64,000 bases of DNA from Photobacterium arenosum (GTDB lineage Bacteria; Pseudomonadota; Gammaproteobacteria; Enterobacterales; Vibrionaceae), in contig NZ_JACYTP010000001.1 in NCBI RefSeq assembly GCF_014841115.1, forward strand, positions 595,942 to 659,941, in the 5' to 3' direction. A program made the translations under genes and the position numbers. Positions within the stretch are counted from its first letter, which is position 1. Every line of letters starts with the position of its first letter. Below, piece after piece: positions 17,901-26,811 of this stretch. Below the pieces are notes generated by a model that had not been told where the DNA came from, searched no databases, and saw nothing but the letters and a program-made list of their open reading frames with translations.

Positions 17901-18347
17901 ATGCAAGAACCCAACACCATAATGAAACAACTCGGGTATTTAGAGCTGGTCCCTTTTGTCATCACCGCCCTGCTTGCTGTTGCTGACATCAGCCTTTTTA
18001 ACCTGTCCGGGCAACAAATGTTCATCGCTTACAGTGCGGTTATCCTGAGCTTTTTATCTGGGATCCTGTGGGGAAATGCCATTGACCATATTTCCCATAA
18101 ACTCAGCCGCAATGCCCTTATATTAAGCAATCTGTTTGTGCTGCTTGCCTGGGCGGCCATACTGCAAGGCCATAAACATGACCTTATCGCGATAGGTTTA
18201 CTGGCACTGGGTTATCTGGCCGTCTGGTTTACAGAGAAGCTCATCCGGCAAACAGAAGGTGAAGTGAACCCCAGAGGATATCAGACTTTACGAGGCAGAC
18301 TGACTGCAGGCGTGATTATCCTGCATGGGGTGGTGATCTTGACTTAA
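17901..18347 (+). CDS. DUF3429-type membrane protein
   Basis: 148 residues with about four membrane segments: YLELVPFVITALLAVADISL, FIAYSAVILSFLSGILWGNA, ALILSNLFVLLAWAAILQG and a C-terminal RLTAGVIILHGVVIL. The FLSGILWG and PRGYQTLRGRLT motifs match the DUF3429 family of small inner-membrane proteins found in marine gammaproteobacteria. Function is unknown. The start may be the ATG at 17901 or the ATG seven codons later. Confidence 0.75.
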   Translation: MQEPNTIMKQLGYLELVPFVITALLAVADISLFNLSGQQMFIAYSAVILSFLSGILWGNAIDHISHKLSRNALILSNLFVLLAWAAILQGHKHDLIAIGLLALGYLAVWFTEKLIRQTEGEVNPRGYQTLRGRLTAGVIILHGVVILT

Positions 18348-18377
18348 TTGACGCACAAGAGCCTGAGCCAACAAACC

Positions 18378-18403
18378 GAGACCGCTCCGCTGCGGACGGT
18401 CTC
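18378..18403. terminator. Hairpin between convergent genes
   Basis: GAGACCG (18378-18384) pairs with CGGTCTC (18397-18403), with an inner CTCCG/CGGA stem. It lies between the DUF3429 gene and the convergent FAD oxidase gene. There is no T tract, so it could be a structural barrier only. Confidence 0.45.
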
Positions 18404-18442
18404 ATTGATCAGCCCGATGTATACTCTTGCGGCAACGCTCGC

Positions 18443-19828
18443 TTACTCGGGTTTGATATTCTGATTCATCCTGAACAGATTGTGGGGATCGTATTTTTTC
18501 TTCAGTGCGACCAAGCGCGTGTATGCCTCCCCGTACGCGAAGGCCACACGATCACCTTCGTCCTGAGTCAGAAAATTAATGTATGCCCCGGCACTGGCGA
18601 ATGGTTGTGACTTGGTGAAGAATTCCCGCGCCCAGGCGATGCAGGCTTCATCTTCCTCTGCATTGTCCCAGCGGCCATGTACATTCATGACATAGCGTGC
18701 ATCACGGCTGGCGTATGCCATGGCATCCGGTGATACTTTTTCTGTCTGACCGCCAATGGTGCCAATAAATATCTCACACTGAGGTGACGGCAATTTGCCG
18801 GCGAATTCGATCAGGATACCCAGTACTTCATCCGACAAATGGGTAAAGTTGTGCGACTTCCAGTAATTCCGGGCGCCTTGCGTCAATAAAGGATCAAATG
18901 CCTGCTGCCAGGCGACATAGGGTTGTACACCGACATGCTCACCGTACGGCGTACCGAAACTGCGCAGGGGTGCAATCAGTTTTTCACCTTCAGCAGGATC
19001 GCCAAAATAGCACAATGCCAGCGCGATCATTTCTTTGCCATGAACCGTTTCAGGCAAAAATGGTAAGGGCGGTGCTTTGCGCGCCACCATCCAGACATTC
19101 AGCGCTTCTGGCATGGATTCCGTAAAGCGGGCAAATTGAGTCAAAACGGCTTTTGCCTGCTCAAACGGAAAGACGATCAGCCCGCTAAGCACATCCGGGC
19201 CCACAGGGTGCAGCTGAAACTCAAAGCTGGTTACAATACCGAAATTACCGCCGCCACCCCGTAATCCCCAGAATAAATCGGCATTTTCAGTGTCGCTGGC
19301 TTTTACCTGTGTGCCTTTGGCAGTGACTAGATGCGCTGAAAGTAAGTTATCGACTGTCATGCCATACAGACGGCTCAACCAGCCAAAGCCGCCTCCCAGA
19401 GTCAAACCTGCCACACCTGTGGTTGAGTTAATGCCGAAAGGAGTAGCAAGGCCGTATTTTTGTACCGCGGCATCCACATCGCCCAGCGTACACCCAGGTT
19501 CCACCATCACCTTGCGGGTATTCGGGTTCACATGCACCGCCTTCATCAATGACAGGTCAATCATGATCCCGCCATCACAAACCGCGTTACCGGCAATATT
19601 GTGTCCACCGCCGCGCACAGACAGCAGAAGGTCATGCTCACGGGCAAAATTCACCGCCTGGAGCACACATTCCGCCGAAGTACAACGAGCAATGAGAGCC
19701 GGTTTACGATCAATCATCGCGTTCCAGATCTGCCGGACCTCATCATATTCATCATCTTTGGGGACTATCACCTTCCCCTGAAAATGCACCCTGAATCTAT
19801 CAATGGATGCAGCCTCTAGCTGGCTCAT
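18443..19828 (-). CDS. FAD-linked oxidase (PCMH fold, berberine-bridge type)
   Basis: 461 residues from the ATG at 19828, chosen because GGAGGCGGGT lies directly upstream; the frame extends to a GTG at 19867. The FAD-binding PCMH domain carries SVRGGGHNIAGN, in which the His is the usual site of covalent 8-alpha flavin attachment. GVAGLTLGGGFGWLSRLYG and LFWGLRGGGGNFGIVTSFEF follow, and the C-terminal BBE motif is YDPHNLFRMNQNI. The second covalent Cys of bicovalent members is not seen at its usual place. Such enzymes oxidise alcohols or sugars with oxygen; the substrate here is unknown. There is no signal peptide and no obvious operon partner. Confidence 0.85.
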   Translation of the reverse strand: MSQLEAASIDRFRVHFQGKVIVPKDDEYDEVRQIWNAMIDRKPALIARCTSAECVLQAVNFAREHDLLLSVRGGGHNIAGNAVCDGGIMIDLSLMKAVHVNPNTRKVMVEPGCTLGDVDAAVQKYGLATPFGINSTTGVAGLTLGGGFGWLSRLYGMTVDNLLSAHLVTAKGTQVKASDTENADLFWGLRGGGGNFGIVTSFEFQLHPVGPDVLSGLIVFPFEQAKAVLTQFARFTESMPEALNVWMVARKAPPLPFLPETVHGKEMIALALCYFGDPAEGEKLIAPLRSFGTPYGEHVGVQPYVAWQQAFDPLLTQGARNYWKSHNFTHLSDEVLGILIEFAGKLPSPQCEIFIGTIGGQTEKVSPDAMAYASRDARYVMNVHGRWDNAEEDEACIAWAREFFTKSQPFASAGAYINFLTQDEGDRVAFAYGEAYTRLVALKKKYDPHNLFRMNQNIKPE

Positions 19829-20071
19829 ACCCGCCTCCGCGTCATTCATTGCCTGGACCACATGCACAGAGTGCTCGCTCAGCCAACTATGGTTTATGGC
19901 GCAGGCGCACCACGGCGACCCAGAACGGATCCCGTGTAATTAAATCAACCTATCAATAGAGTAAAACCCATTCATGGGTGGCGGTGTTGTCCCTTATTGA
20001 GACGAAGTACAGGATTGGAGAATTGACGATTTGCTTCTGGCTGAAGAAGTACTCGGCTGACTTGATTCAGG

Positions 20072-20153
20072 TTCTTCACCCTATCTCATTTTGCCAAGGT
20101 TCAAGCGAAAAAAAACCGCTGATAGTTCAGCGGTTTCTTCGAATGTGGCGGAG
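20072..20153. repeat. Distal copy of the tRNA-Ser 3'-end/terminator duplication
   Basis: 82 bp that match 20228-20309 with one visible difference (CTCATTTTGCC against CTCATCTTGCC). On the minus strand it contains the last bases of the tRNA (CTCCGCCA) and the whole terminator hairpin, but not the tRNA body. The gap to the second copy holds a short GGGATTTTCAAATCCC hairpin. It may be a leftover att site or the remains of a lost tandem tRNA. Confidence 0.8.
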
Positions 20154-20227
20154 CCAGAACAAGGTATAGAGGGATTTTCAAATCCCGGAAAACATCATCT
20201 GAAACCCAATAAAAGCCCCGTCTAGGC

Positions 20228-20309
20228 TTCTTCACCCTATCTCATCTTGCCAAGGTTCAAGCGAAAAAAAACCGCTGATAGTTCAGCGGTTTCTTCGAAT
20301 GTGGCGGAG
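20228..20309. repeat. Proximal copy of the duplication, at the tRNA-Ser 3' end
   Basis: 82 bp overlapping the last eight bases of tRNA-Ser and its terminator; nearly identical to 20072-20153. The copies start 156 bp apart in direct orientation. Confidence 0.8.
20269..20292 (-). terminator. Rho-independent terminator of tRNA-Ser
   Basis: On the minus strand a 10-bp stem (AAACCGCTGA pairing with TCAGCGGTTT) with a 4-nt loop is followed by eight T residues, 10 nt after the tRNA CCA end. An identical hairpin occurs at 20113-20136 in the distal duplicate. Confidence 0.85.
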
Positions 20310-20392
20310 AGATAGGGATTTGAACCCTAGATACGCTATTAACGTATGCCGGTTTTCAAGACCGGTGCTTTCAACCACTCAGCCATCTCTCC
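20302..20392 (-). tRNA. tRNA-Ser (anticodon TGA)
   Basis: 91 nt with encoded CCA. The minus strand starts GGAGAGATGGCTGAGTGG and ends CTCTCCGCCA, giving a GGAGAGA/TCTCTCC acceptor stem. The anticodon loop CTTGAAA (anticodon TGA) sits between CGGT and ACCG stems. A long variable arm (ACGCTATTAACGT-type stem) is typical of class II serine tRNAs. The T arm is GGGTTCAAATCCC. It decodes UCA and related serine codons. Confidence 0.98.
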
Positions 20393-20405
20393 GTAAGTGC
20401 GGCGA

Positions 20406-20434
20406 ATAATACGTGGTGATGGTGGTGCTGTAAA
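20406..20434 (-). promoter_or_regulatory. Sigma-70 promoter of tRNA-Ser
   Basis: On the minus strand, -35 TTTACA (20429-20434), a 17-bp spacer and -10 TATTAT (20406-20411) end 13 bp before the tRNA 5' base. The GC-rich discriminator TCGCCGC matches stringently controlled stable-RNA promoters. Confidence 0.8.
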
Positions 20435-20519
20435 GTAAAAAAAGTTCAAGTGCTCAATAAGCCGCCAGGCGGAAAGTTAACTGATGACTTTAGTCTCAGC
20501 CTGCAATAAAAAACACCAC

Positions 20520-20987
20520 CTAAGCTAAGTCTGACGCCACAAATCCCTGATACTGACCAGTGTCATTACGGACAATATCGCGCAAAGCAACAGGGTGAAG
20601 ATGATGTGTGTCCAGTTGTAACTTGTCTGCCCAGATAAATTCAAGGTGGGGTTCTTTTGAAACAACAGCTGCCGGCACATCAATTCCTGCAAGACGGGCG
20701 CGAAACACCAGCGCGACTTCCGTTTGATGCTGCCCGTTTTGCTGCCAGTCATTTTCAGCGATACCGATCAGATCCCCGATCTCTGCTGTGAGTCCCGTTT
20801 CTTCGCGGATTTCTCTTGCGACAGCCTGCACTGCCGCTTCTCCGGCATCAACATGACCGCCAGGGAGAAACGTGAATGCCTCCCCAACCCGTTTTACCAG
20901 AAGTACTTTTCCCTGCACTTCTATCAGTGCCCGGGATGCATAGTGTAATCCCAACCTTGCCACCTCTGTGGTTACTTTACTGTGCAT
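20520..20987 (-). CDS. NUDIX hydrolase
   Basis: 155 residues. The full NUDIX box is present, from GGHVDAGEAAVQAV through AREIREETGL, matching GX5EX7REUXEEXGU; its glutamates bind the metal that activates hydrolysis of a nucleoside diphosphate linked to another group. The N-terminal strand ASRALIEVQGKVLLVKR precedes it. The substrate (nucleotide sugar, dinucleotide or damaged nucleotide) cannot be told from sequence. The gene stands alone between tRNA-Ser and the divergent M14 peptidase gene. Confidence 0.92.
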   Translation of the reverse strand: MHSKVTTEVARLGLHYASRALIEVQGKVLLVKRVGEAFTFLPGGHVDAGEAAVQAVAREIREETGLTAEIGDLIGIAENDWQQNGQHQTEVALVFRARLAGIDVPAAVVSKEPHLEFIWADKLQLDTHHLHPVALRDIVRNDTGQYQGFVASDLA

Positions 20988-21092
20988 ATAGCTTAACGGC
21001 TTGAGGATACCGCGGCAAACAGCACTCAGGTTATGCTCTTGCTATAGTTGTGCTAACCTTCTGCCTTCATTTACCTTACAAGGTTTAAAGAG

Positions 21093-22220
21093 ATGAACAT
21101 TTTCAGTAACTTCGAAAGCGGCAATATTGATGTTGTAAAAGCCGACCAGCCTGGTGATATTCAACTGCGAATTAAAAAAGACAACCAGTCTGATTTCTAC
21201 CAATGGTTTCACTTTCGTCTGGAAACTCAGGCTCAGGTTGAACATGGCTTCGAATTACAGGATTTAGTGAAATCTGCCTACCCGGAAGGCTGGAAAGATT
21301 ACGATGTTGTAGCATCTTATGACCGTGAAGAATGGTTTCGCATCCCGGCTGAATTTGACGGCGACACCCTGCGCTTTAAGGTGATTCCTGAACAGCGCTC
21401 CATGTATTTCGCCTACTTTGCCCCCTACAGCTACGACAGACACCTGGATTTGCTGCATCAGGCCCAGATGAACTTCAACTGTGAACTGGAAACCCTGGGC
21501 AGCACGCTCGATAACAATGACATCAGCCTGCTGACAATTGGCGAGCCAGGCGAAGGTAAGAAGAAGATCTGGATTATTGCCCGCCAGCATCCGGGCGAAA
21601 CCATGGCAGAATGGTTCATGGAAGGCCTGCTGCAGCGCTTACTTGATGAAACCGACACTGTCGGCCGTGCGCTGCTTGACCGTGCCGTCTTTTACATCGT
21701 GCCGAACATGAACCCGGACGGCAGCATCAGAGGCCATCTGCGGACCAATGCGGCAGGAATCAACCTCAACCGTGAATGGCTGACACCCAGCATGGAGAAA
21801 AGTCCGGAGGTCTTCCTGGTACGGGAGCGTATGCTGAAAACCGGCGTCGACCTGTTTCTCGACATTCATGGTGATGAAGCCATCCCATACAATTTTGTCG
21901 CTGGCTGTGAAGGCATACCCTCTTATGATGAGCGCCACGCCACGCTGGAAAACAACTTTAAACAAGCCTTGCTGACGATTACGCCGGAATTTCAGGATGA
22001 ACATGGCTATGACAAAGATGCACCGGGCGAAGCCAATCTGAACATGGGTACCGCTTGGGTTGGTGAGCAATTTAAGTGTCTGGCGTATACCGTTGAAATG
22101 CCATTTAAAGATCACAACCTACAACCGGATGCCTTTTACGGCTGGTCGCCGGAGCGCAGTCTGGCTTTCGGTCAGGACATGTTAGCCGCAGTACGTGTGG
22201 TCGTTGACCAACTGCGTTGA
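21093..22220 (+). CDS. M14-family zinc carboxypeptidase, cytosolic carboxypeptidase type
   Basis: 375 residues without a signal peptide. The zinc site is complete: HPGE with His166 and Glu169, and His259 in DIHGD. Substrate-binding residues are seen in NPDGSIRGHLR and GINLNREW (Asn225, Arg227), and the catalytic Glu335 lies in YTVEMPF. An N-terminal beta-sandwich domain of about 120 residues (FYQWFHFRLE, WFRIPAEFDG, FAYFAPYSY) precedes the catalytic domain, as in the M14 CCP/AGBL branch whose eukaryotic members remove glutamates from tubulin. The bacterial substrate is unknown. A strong terminator follows. Confidence 0.9.
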   Translation: MNIFSNFESGNIDVVKADQPGDIQLRIKKDNQSDFYQWFHFRLETQAQVEHGFELQDLVKSAYPEGWKDYDVVASYDREEWFRIPAEFDGDTLRFKVIPEQRSMYFAYFAPYSYDRHLDLLHQAQMNFNCELETLGSTLDNNDISLLTIGEPGEGKKKIWIIARQHPGETMAEWFMEGLLQRLLDETDTVGRALLDRAVFYIVPNMNPDGSIRGHLRTNAAGINLNREWLTPSMEKSPEVFLVRERMLKTGVDLFLDIHGDEAIPYNFVAGCEGIPSYDERHATLENNFKQALLTITPEFQDEHGYDKDAPGEANLNMGTAWVGEQFKCLAYTVEMPFKDHNLQPDAFYGWSPERSLAFGQDMLAAVRVVVDQLR

Positions 22221-22241
22221 TTATTGCGGCCTGAGAAATGC

Positions 22242-22268
22242 AAAAGCCAGTCTTCGGACTGGCTTTTT
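22242..22268 (+). terminator. Rho-independent terminator after the M14 gene
   Basis: An 11-bp perfect stem (AAAAGCCAGTC, TTCG tetraloop, GACTGGCTTTT) followed by T residues, 21 nt after the stop codon. The next 220 bp to 22490 hold no recognised feature. Confidence 0.92.
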
Positions 22269-22490
22269 AGCACTTGGATGGCGCATTATTCAGCCCGCAT
22301 TTTCTCAGGCTGGAACGGCGAAAGATACTCTGAAAACGGTTTGTGTCAAAGTAGAATTTTATCCCGCCAGCGACTTCATCTCACAAATACGCCATTGGTC
22401 ACAAAGCACGATTTCTTTGCTTTGACGCTGTCTGAAAGCTCTGATAAAGATATGCCTGATCTCGACGCATAGTGCTTTCAGGAGGTAATT

Positions 22491-22694
22491 GTGTCTATCA
22501 ACTCACTTGAATATCTGGAAATGGCTGATGCCGCTAACAAGTGGGATCAGCAAGACGAAACAGCATCATCTGCTAAAGTCTCTGCTAATAAACGTCAACA
22601 AGCTGCTGCACGCCGCCGTATCGAAATGCTGCGTGACATCCGTGAATGCGGATTAACCATTGAGGAAGCCAAAGAGCTGGGTTTATTACACTGA
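22491..22694 (+). CDS. Small charged conserved-type hypothetical protein
   Basis: 67 residues starting with GTG at 22491 behind an excellent AGGAGGTAATT ribosome binding site, which supports real translation. The protein is polar: an acidic N-terminal helix (INSLEYLEMADAANKWDQQD), a basic middle (ANKRQQAAARRRIEMLRDI) and the tail ECGLTIEEAKELGLLH. It has no signal peptide or membrane segment. The AAARRRIE segment recalls small gammaproteobacterial proteins of the PA3496 type, but the family cannot be assigned. It could bind nucleic acid or a protein partner. Confidence 0.7.
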   Translation: MSINSLEYLEMADAANKWDQQDETASSAKVSANKRQQAAARRRIEMLRDIRECGLTIEEAKELGLLH

Positions 22695-22871
22695 AAACCC
22701 ACAGTGAACTCTACCGATCTCGTCATGGCTAATGTGCTCTCTTGCATTAGCCATGAATTGTCACCACCTCATCATCGTTTTTTTCTATTGCAATAATTGC
22801 CCGATCCCCTCTTTTCTGAGCGACATAAAATCAGTACATTGAGCCCATAATGAGACAGATGGAAATTGATT

Positions 22872-23306
22872 ATGTCGACTATCACTACCCGATGCCCGCA
22901 TTGCCAGGGCCTGAACCGTATTCCCGTTGAACGTATTAATGACAAAGCCGTATGCGGCGCATGTAAAGAAGCACTGCTCGACGGAAAACCATTAGAAGGC
23001 ACCACAGATAACTTCCAGGCTGTGCTGCAAAGTGAACAAGCCGTTGTGGTCGACTTCTGGGCACCCTGGTGCAACCCTTGCGTGGGTTTTGCCCCTGTTT
23101 TCGAAGATGTCGCAGCTGAGAGAGCCGGACAGGTGCGCTTCGTAAAAATTGATACCGAAGCTCAGCAGGCGCTGGCGGCGCAATACCGTATCCGCAGTAT
23201 TCCTACCATTATGGTCTTCAGACAGGGCAAGCTGGTCGATACCATCAATGGCGCACTGCCAAAATCTCACTTCGACCAGTGGCTGAATCAGGCACTGGCA
23301 AAATAA
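22872..23306 (+). CDS. trxC: Thioredoxin 2 (TrxC) with a WCNPC active site
   Basis: 144 residues. The N-terminal zinc ribbon has two CxxC pairs (Cys8/Cys11 and Cys28/Cys31), the mark of TrxC, and the thioredoxin fold follows, with VVVDFWAPW, IRSIPTIMVF (cis-Pro) and the Gln-rich turn. The active site reads Trp-Cys67-Asn68-Pro69-Cys70 rather than the usual WCGPC. Both redox cysteines are present, so the protein should still reduce disulfides, but a Gly-to-Asn change between them may shift its redox potential. The start is the ATG at 22872; an in-frame TTG lies two codons upstream. Confidence 0.95.
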   Translation: MSTITTRCPHCQGLNRIPVERINDKAVCGACKEALLDGKPLEGTTDNFQAVLQSEQAVVVDFWAPWCNPCVGFAPVFEDVAAERAGQVRFVKIDTEAQQALAAQYRIRSIPTIMVFRQGKLVDTINGALPKSHFDQWLNQALAK

Positions 23307-23331
23307 CCCTTTCCGCATATATAACGTGATA

Positions 23332-23371
23332 AATGACGCAGTATCTTTCTTATTAAAGATACCGCGTCATT
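23332..23371. terminator. Long hairpin after trxC
   Basis: AATGACGC-A-GTATCTTT pairs with AAAGATAC-C-GCGTCATT around a 6-nt loop, giving a 16-bp stem with one mismatch, 25 nt after the trxC stop. It is followed by TGTT. Confidence 0.75.
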
Positions 23372-23460
23372 GTTAGCCTCTGTATTCCTTCACTTTTTCG
23401 AGTACTTACCTATACTTAACGTCATAAAAATTATGTGTTTGGGTAATAGGTGTTGATGAT

Positions 23461-24312
23461 ATGCAAAAGCACTTTTCTCGCGCGTGTCTGGCTTTTACAG
23501 TCCTGTTCTGGCTGTCGGGATGCAGCAGTTTATCCTCGCTGGGATTCAGCAGTGATTACAGTATGTATGACACTGCCCAGGAATTCATTGACGAAAATGA
23601 GGTTCGCTCCAACGGTGCCGTGGTTGACAAAGGGCAGTATTACCCGAAAAGCGCCTACTCTTATACCTACCGTTATTGCAGTAACGGCCCGGAGCAGGCC
23701 GCGGAAGATATCGCGCAGTTTCAGAATCTGGCCCGGCAGGTCTGCGATCTCAATAATGGCCAGCTCAATCACCAGGAGACAGGCACCTGGTGCGTAGTAA
23801 ACACCAACACAGCCGAGGAATACCCTTTCTTCTCAGCCAGTATCAGCGGAACGGATCAATGGGCAGATCTTTGTCTCGACGGCCCATTCGTGACGCTGAA
23901 AGTGATCGAAAATGATGGCGCACCGGACGACGAATGGTACAGCTCGGCCATTGTACTGGGCTACCTGCCTTACACGGCTGAACGCAGGCTGCTGGATGCA
24001 CCCGCAGCAGCAACCGCGCTGATTGAGCCAACCAGAGCACCGGCTGCGAATGGCGCCTGGACAGAAGAAAGCGAACACATTTATACCAGTGTCGGCGAAA
24101 ATGTCTGTCTGTATGAAAGGCCGCGCAACAGCACGCTGGGATACACCTACCGTGGTACTGTCCGAAATGCCACCGATGGCAGAGTGAGGGTATTAGTCAC
24201 CGAAAAATACAAAGGTGATATTCGGACAGCGCCAACCTTAGAGCGCTTAGACTGGCATGAAGAAGCCTATATTACGGCAAGTGCCAAGGCATGGTTTGTG
24301 TGCTCGTCGTGA
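23461..24312 (+). CDS. Predicted lipoprotein of unknown function
   Basis: 283 residues. A type II signal peptide (HFSRACLAFTVLFWLSGCSS) has the lipobox LSGC, so the mature protein should begin with lipidated Cys21. The rest is exported-type sequence with several cysteines that could form disulfides (RYCSNG, QVCDLNN, TWCVVN, DLCLDG, NVCLYE, FVCSS). No known domain was recognised; the C-terminal part (SVGENVCLYERPRN, YRGTVRNATDGRVRVLV) has the look of an SH3-like or beta-barrel module. It is separate from trxC and ends at a bidirectional terminator shared with the chemoreceptor gene. Confidence 0.75.
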   Translation: MQKHFSRACLAFTVLFWLSGCSSLSSLGFSSDYSMYDTAQEFIDENEVRSNGAVVDKGQYYPKSAYSYTYRYCSNGPEQAAEDIAQFQNLARQVCDLNNGQLNHQETGTWCVVNTNTAEEYPFFSASISGTDQWADLCLDGPFVTLKVIENDGAPDDEWYSSAIVLGYLPYTAERRLLDAPAAATALIEPTRAPAANGAWTEESEHIYTSVGENVCLYERPRNSTLGYTYRGTVRNATDGRVRVLVTEKYKGDIRTAPTLERLDWHEEAYITASAKAWFVCSS

Positions 24313-24384
24313 ATTGGCGACGACAGCCCCGATGGACTCCCCTTCGCAGAGAACGGCGTCAAGCCATTGATTTATAAGACACAA

Positions 24385-24408
24385 AAAACCCGGCCGTTGC
24401 CGGGTTTT
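24385..24408. terminator. Bidirectional terminator between convergent genes
   Basis: AAAACCCGGC (24385-24394), loop CGTT, GCCGGGTTTT (24399-24408). A/T tracts on both sides serve the lipoprotein gene and the leftward chemoreceptor gene. Confidence 0.9.
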
Positions 24409-24430
24409 GCTTTCGAGACAGTGAAAATCG

Positions 24431-26425
24431 CTAGACGACAAATTTCTTCATTGCACTGTTTAATTCATCCACCTGGGATTTAATGGACTGAGAAGTTTGG
24501 TTGGCATTGTCGCAATTGCCGGACACATCGTCGGCAGAAGATGACAGCTGGTGCACCAGCTCAGCAACAGACTGCGACACATTCGACTGTTGTTCTGTCG
24601 CAACCGCAATATCACTCACTTTCTGCGACACCACCTCCATGTAGCGAACCGTATCTTTGAGCATCTCATTGGCCGTCGCAGTATGCTCTGTACCTACCTG
24701 AACCAGAGACTGGCTCTGTTCGATAACCTGCACGACCTGATGTGTTGACGCCTGAAGTGCTTCAACAATGGCGTTGATCTCTGTCGTAGATTCTGTTGTG
24801 CGCTGAGCCAGCAGGCGGACTTCATCAGCAACAACCGCAAAACCGCGGCCTAAATCGCCGGCACGGGCCGCTTCTATCGCCGCATTTAACGCCAGCAGAT
24901 TAGTCTGCTCTGCGACCCCCTGAATCACTTCCGTGACATGTTCGATACGATCACTGTCAGCCCTGAGTTGCTGAACCATGTCACTGGCCTGCGCTACCAG
25001 CGTATTCAGCTCTGTCACTGTCTGCTGGTTCTGATCCAACGCCTGCTCGCCATTCACCAACAGGGAAGCCGAGTGGGCAAGATCGTCAGATGCCGCCTGG
25101 GTATTTTGTGCCGTTTCATGGGCCGTAGCGGACATTTCTTCTATTGCTGTCGCCACAGAGTTGATCCGCGACGCCTGATCGTTCACTTCACCTGCCGTGT
25201 CAGCATTGGTGGCAAGCAGCTGATCCATGCTGGCATTCACCGCGTGCGCTTTGGTCGACACCCCGGTGACTAAGCCAGACAAAGCGACGGACATGCGGTT
25301 CACCGCATCGATCAGTGCCGCAATTTCATCAGAACCTTTGTTTGCCAGCGCTGTACCTGAGAAATTACCGTGCGATATTTCTTCAGCACGAGTTACCACA
25401 CGGCTTAAACGCGAACCGATATCCCGCCCCAGCCAGGTTGCGATAAACAAAGAACATAAACTGGCAATCACACTGGTGGCAATCAGCAGAGCCACCACTT
25501 TCTGCACGCTGCTGCTAATGGCATCTCCACTTTCTGCAGCAATCACCTGCTGTTCGCTAACCACAGTTTCAATGGTTTGCGCCAGTTGTTCGACTGCAAG
25601 CAAGGTTTCTGTTTCCATCAGGTAAGTGGCTTTATTCCAGTCCTGTGCCTGACGGTGCATGACAACATCTGTCGCCATTGGCAAATACATATCCTGCATT
25701 TCTTTAAACAGCGACCAGAGACTTTTCTGGCTGTCACTCAGGCTGTCCTGCTTGCGGTTAATTTCAGACACCGCCCGATTATTATGCCGCAGGTACTCTT
25801 CGAACTTGTCCAGATTGTCCTGATTAGCGCTGATCAAAAATGCCCGCAATTCACCCAATCCGTTGGATAACGACGAATAAGCATCAGTCAGCAATTTCAT
25901 CAGGCGCTTACGATCGTCACCAACTGGGTTACTTTCCTCTTCGTTAAGCATGCCCTGAAGCTGATCTAAAGCGACTTCAGCCAACGGCGCCGCTTCTGAT
26001 TGCAATAACGTATGCGCGGGCAGGTTCTCCGGCGTGTGGCTCATAGCGGCCACCGCTTTTTCACTGGCTTTCAGTGCTTCCCAGTCAGCTTTCACTAACT
26101 TAAACTGCGCTTCACTCAGATGGTTTTGTAAACGGGCGACTTCTTCATCAACCTTGGTAAACGCATCGTCAAGTTGTTGGCGGTACCTTTCCTGGCGCGC
26201 TTCATCTGCCGCCAGCATATAAGCCCGGAGGCTGGATAATGAAAATTCGGCGTTTTGCTGTATGGATCGACTGGCATCCACTGTGGGAATATCCACACTC
26301 AATAGTGAATAAGCATGACTTTCCACTTTACTAATCTGGATATAAAGAATGATTGCGGCGGCTAAAAACAACGCAGTCAACAAGAAAAAGCTGACTCTGA
26401 GCTTCCTTGCAATAGATAAATTCAT
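24431..26425 (-). CDS. Methyl-accepting chemotaxis protein
   Basis: 664 residues from the ATG at 26425; a TTG three codons upstream is less likely. Membrane segment 1 is at about residues 11-29. A large helical periplasmic domain of about 270 residues follows, a length that suits the four-helix or helical-bimodular (HBM) sensor types. Membrane segment 2 ([20 protein letters not shown]) comes next, then HAMP and the cytoplasmic signalling domain. The invariant hairpin tip is present ([35 protein letters not shown]). The C-terminus lacks an NWETF-type CheR-binding pentapeptide. The ligand is unknown and no che genes are adjacent. Confidence 0.95.
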   Translation of the reverse strand: MNLSIARKLRVSFFLLTALFLAAAIILYIQISKVESHAYSLLSVDIPTVDASRSIQQNAEFSLSSLRAYMLAADEARQERYRQQLDDAFTKVDEEVARLQNHLSEAQFKLVKADWEALKASEKAVAAMSHTPENLPAHTLLQSEAAPLAEVALDQLQGMLNEEESNPVGDDRKRLMKLLTDAYSSLSNGLGELRAFLISANQDNLDKFEEYLRHNNRAVSEINRKQDSLSDSQKSLWSLFKEMQDMYLPMATDVVMHRQAQDWNKATYLMETETLLAVEQLAQTIETVVSEQQVIAAESGDAISSSVQKVVALLIATSVIASLCSLFIATWLGRDIGSRLSRVVTRAEEISHGNFSGTALANKGSDEIAALIDAVNRMSVALSGLVTGVSTKAHAVNASMDQLLATNADTAGEVNDQASRINSVATAIEEMSATAHETAQNTQAASDDLAHSASLLVNGEQALDQNQQTVTELNTLVAQASDMVQQLRADSDRIEHVTEVIQGVAEQTNLLALNAAIEAARAGDLGRGFAVVADEVRLLAQRTTESTTEINAIVEALQASTHQVVQVIEQSQSLVQVGTEHTATANEMLKDTVRYMEVVSQKVSDIAVATEQQSNVSQSVAELVHQLSSSADDVSGNCDNANQTSQSIKSQVDELNSAMKKFVV

Positions 26426-26756
26426 AACTGACAAGTCCGTTTACTTCGTATGTTGGACCAATATAATGATAGCGATGTGAATTGTGAACACTTTGTCATC
26501 AAAGTATGAATTTTTTCAGCATTACGTGTGGTAAACGCCTCAAAAAAGCACATCTTATTAAACAAATTGAATAATTATGTCGTTTAATAGCCCTAAGTAT
26601 CTCGCCAACACACCCATAAACATTACTATGCACCAAGTCCAGTATTTTGTAGCAGAAATATGACATTAAGTGATTTTTTATTCTCACAAAGCGCCACACC
26701 ACTTTAAAAAAGTGACAAAAGTCACACAACCTGGACGATCAGTCAGTATAATTGCA

Positions 26757-26775
26757 AATAACAATAATTATTACT
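26757..26775 (+). promoter_or_regulatory. Candidate Fur box upstream of the TonB receptor
   Basis: AATAACAATAATTATTACT matches the 19-bp consensus GATAATGATAATCATTATC at 13 of 19 positions by eye and has the expected A/T inverted-repeat symmetry. It lies 37-55 bp before the receptor start, the usual place for iron-dependent repression. The rest of the gap from 26426 holds no gene. Confidence 0.6.
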
Positions 26776-26811
26776 TCGAATTTGTTTTACATTCGTTTGG
26801 GTATCCGCGTT

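Noticed and set aside
19978..20169. 63-residue plus-strand frame next to tRNA-Ser
   Set aside because: It runs through the duplicated terminator sequence and has no domain or ribosome binding site.
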